Position numbers and translations under genes: made by a program. From the NCBI GenBank assembly GCA_004555955.1, contig SFJG01000059.1, forward strand, positions 1-12,573: 12,573 bases of DNA. The letters run 5' to 3'. Shown here piece by piece: positions 11,835-12,573 of the stretch. Position 1 is the stretch's first letter. Each line of letters opens with the position of its first letter. The notes beneath the pieces are model-generated. The model saw only the letters and a list, made by a program, of their open reading frames with translations. It made no database searches and had not been told where the DNA came from. Source of the stretch: Bacteroidales bacterium (lineage in GTDB: Bacteria; Bacteroidota; Bacteroidia; Bacteroidales; Muribaculaceae).

Positions 11835-12573
11835 ATGAAACGGAACACAGACAAGCGAATAAACACCCTACAATGGAAGAAATTATTCATTGCTATGATT
11901 TTTGCGTGTCTTTGTTTAGGAGCAAAAGCACAGGCATACACAGACACTTTGAGCGTGACGGTGTATTTTCCTTGCGGCAGCAGCAATATTGCAAAATACC
12001 CCGCCAATATTAAATTCTTAGAAGACTTTATCCTGCAGTTGGACTCTGTGGGACAGATTTACGTAATCAAACCCGTAAGCCTCTCCCTCACCTCATCAAC
12101 CTCCCCGGAAGGCGGACTTAACATCAACCGCAAGATTTCTCGCCGCAGAGGTCAGGCTGCTTTAGACTATCTTATCAATCATTCCGAAACATTCAGGGAA
12201 ATTTCTTCGGCAATAGATTGTCAGACCGACGAACTCACCACAAATCACTTGAGGAGCAATACAAAACGGACAAAGTATCCGAAGATGCGTTATGCCAAAG
12301 TGACACTTCACATCACAGGCGAGTCAAAAGAGCCTGTAGTGGTGGATGTTGAGTCGGAAACCTGCGACAGCATACCGGAAGAAACGGAGATAATACCTAT
12401 AATTGTGCCGAGCGACACCGTGGCAACCGAGCCGTCGGTGATTGTTGAACTGCCGGATTCTCTTGTCTGTCGCCCTATCCTCTTCATGAAAACAAACCTT
12501 CTCTACGATTTACTGACAGTGGTTAACGCTTCCGTGGAAGTGCCTATCACAGACAGGTTCACAATAGAGGGCA
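11835..12573 (+). CDS. Exported OmpA-like/DUF3575 protein, N-terminal part, runs off right edge
   Basis: The frame is open from 11835 to the window end, 246 codons. I prefer the ATG at 11835 over the in-frame ATG at 11823 because the latter lies only about 8 nt after the predicted transcription start, and AAGGA (11818-11822) sits 12 nt before 11835. Residues 1-34 are a signal peptide (KKLFIAMIFACLCLGAKAQA). Residues about 39-160 look OmpA-like: LSVTVYFPCGSSNIAKYPAN, then SSTSPEGGLNINRKISRRRG and AALDYL, matching the SPEGxxxxNxxLSxRR pattern. A Glu/Pro/Val-rich linker (about 164-211) leads to MKTNLLYDLLTVVNASVEVP (218-237), the start of the DUF3575 domain, a predicted outer-membrane beta-barrel type region. 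Such proteins often sit in Bacteroidales fimbrial or surface-structure loci, so more genes of that kind may follow. The C-terminus is outside the window. Confidence 0.85.
   Translation, partial: MKRNTDKRINTLQWKKLFIAMIFACLCLGAKAQAYTDTLSVTVYFPCGSSNIAKYPANIKFLEDFILQLDSVGQIYVIKPVSLSLTSSTSPEGGLNINRKISRRRGQAALDYLINHSETFREISSAIDCQTDELTTNHLRSNTKRTKYPKMRYAKVTLHITGESKEPVVVDVESETCDSIPEETEIIPIIVPSDTVATEPSVIVELPDSLVCRPILFMKTNLLYDLLTVVNASVEVPITDRFTIEG

Noticed and set aside
11531..12007. Minus-strand open frame of 158 codons
   Set aside because: It overlaps the promoter and signal-peptide region of the plus-strand DUF3575 gene, which has clear motifs; the minus frame has none.
10537..12525. 12-bp match TGACAGTGGTTA at 10537-10548 and 12514-12525
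   Set aside because: The right copy lies inside the DUF3575 coding sequence; matches of this length are expected occasionally by chance in a window of this size.

Overview
The window looks like chromosomal DNA of a Bacteroidales bacterium; I cannot place it to family. The gene set is typical of that order: a DUF4369/thioredoxin-fold lipoprotein, a TonB-dependent receptor with an N-terminal carboxypeptidase-regulatory-like domain, a DUF2795 protein and a DUF3575/OmpA-like protein. Shine-Dalgarno sites are mostly absent. Seven copies of the Bacteroidetes -7 promoter box TAnnTTTG lie just upstream of gene starts.

Left part (1-3300, minus strand). The window opens with the 5' part of a YgjP-like (SprT/M48-type) metallopeptidase gene that runs off the left edge. 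Upstream of it are two FKBP-type prolyl isomerase genes in tandem, one predicted cytoplasmic and one a lipoprotein, ending in a hairpin terminator. Next is a lipoprotein with a thioredoxin fold that has lost its catalytic cysteines. It is divergently transcribed from the following genes.

Middle (3300-10031, plus strand). A small histidine-rich exported protein precedes a TonB-dependent receptor whose plug carries a CxxC motif; together they look like an outer-membrane metal or metal-complex uptake unit. Then come pnp (polynucleotide phosphorylase with an Arg-Gly-rich tail) and its terminator, a LOG-family nucleotide hydrolase gene 5 bp ahead of a PduO-type cobalamin adenosyltransferase gene, and a small acidic DUF2795 protein gene with its own promoter and a strong terminator.

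Right part (10032-12573). About 590 bp of AT-rich DNA without genes holds five copies of a CGCTACCCCAAA-like motif, three on the plus strand and two on the minus strand, on either side of a long hairpin with a 19-nt near-palindrome at its centre. This resembles a recombinase attachment region or another protein-binding array, and it is the most unusual part of the window. After it lies the 3' two-thirds of an IS1634-type transposase gene, cut just after its second catalytic region and joined to what looks like the last ~45 codons of another gene plus its terminator. The window ends inside a plus-strand gene for an exported OmpA-like/DUF3575 protein, a type often found in Bacteroidales fimbrial or surface-structure loci.

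The region from 1 to 10031 reads as stable housekeeping and envelope genes. The region from 10032 to about 11700 reads as a remodelled accessory junction.
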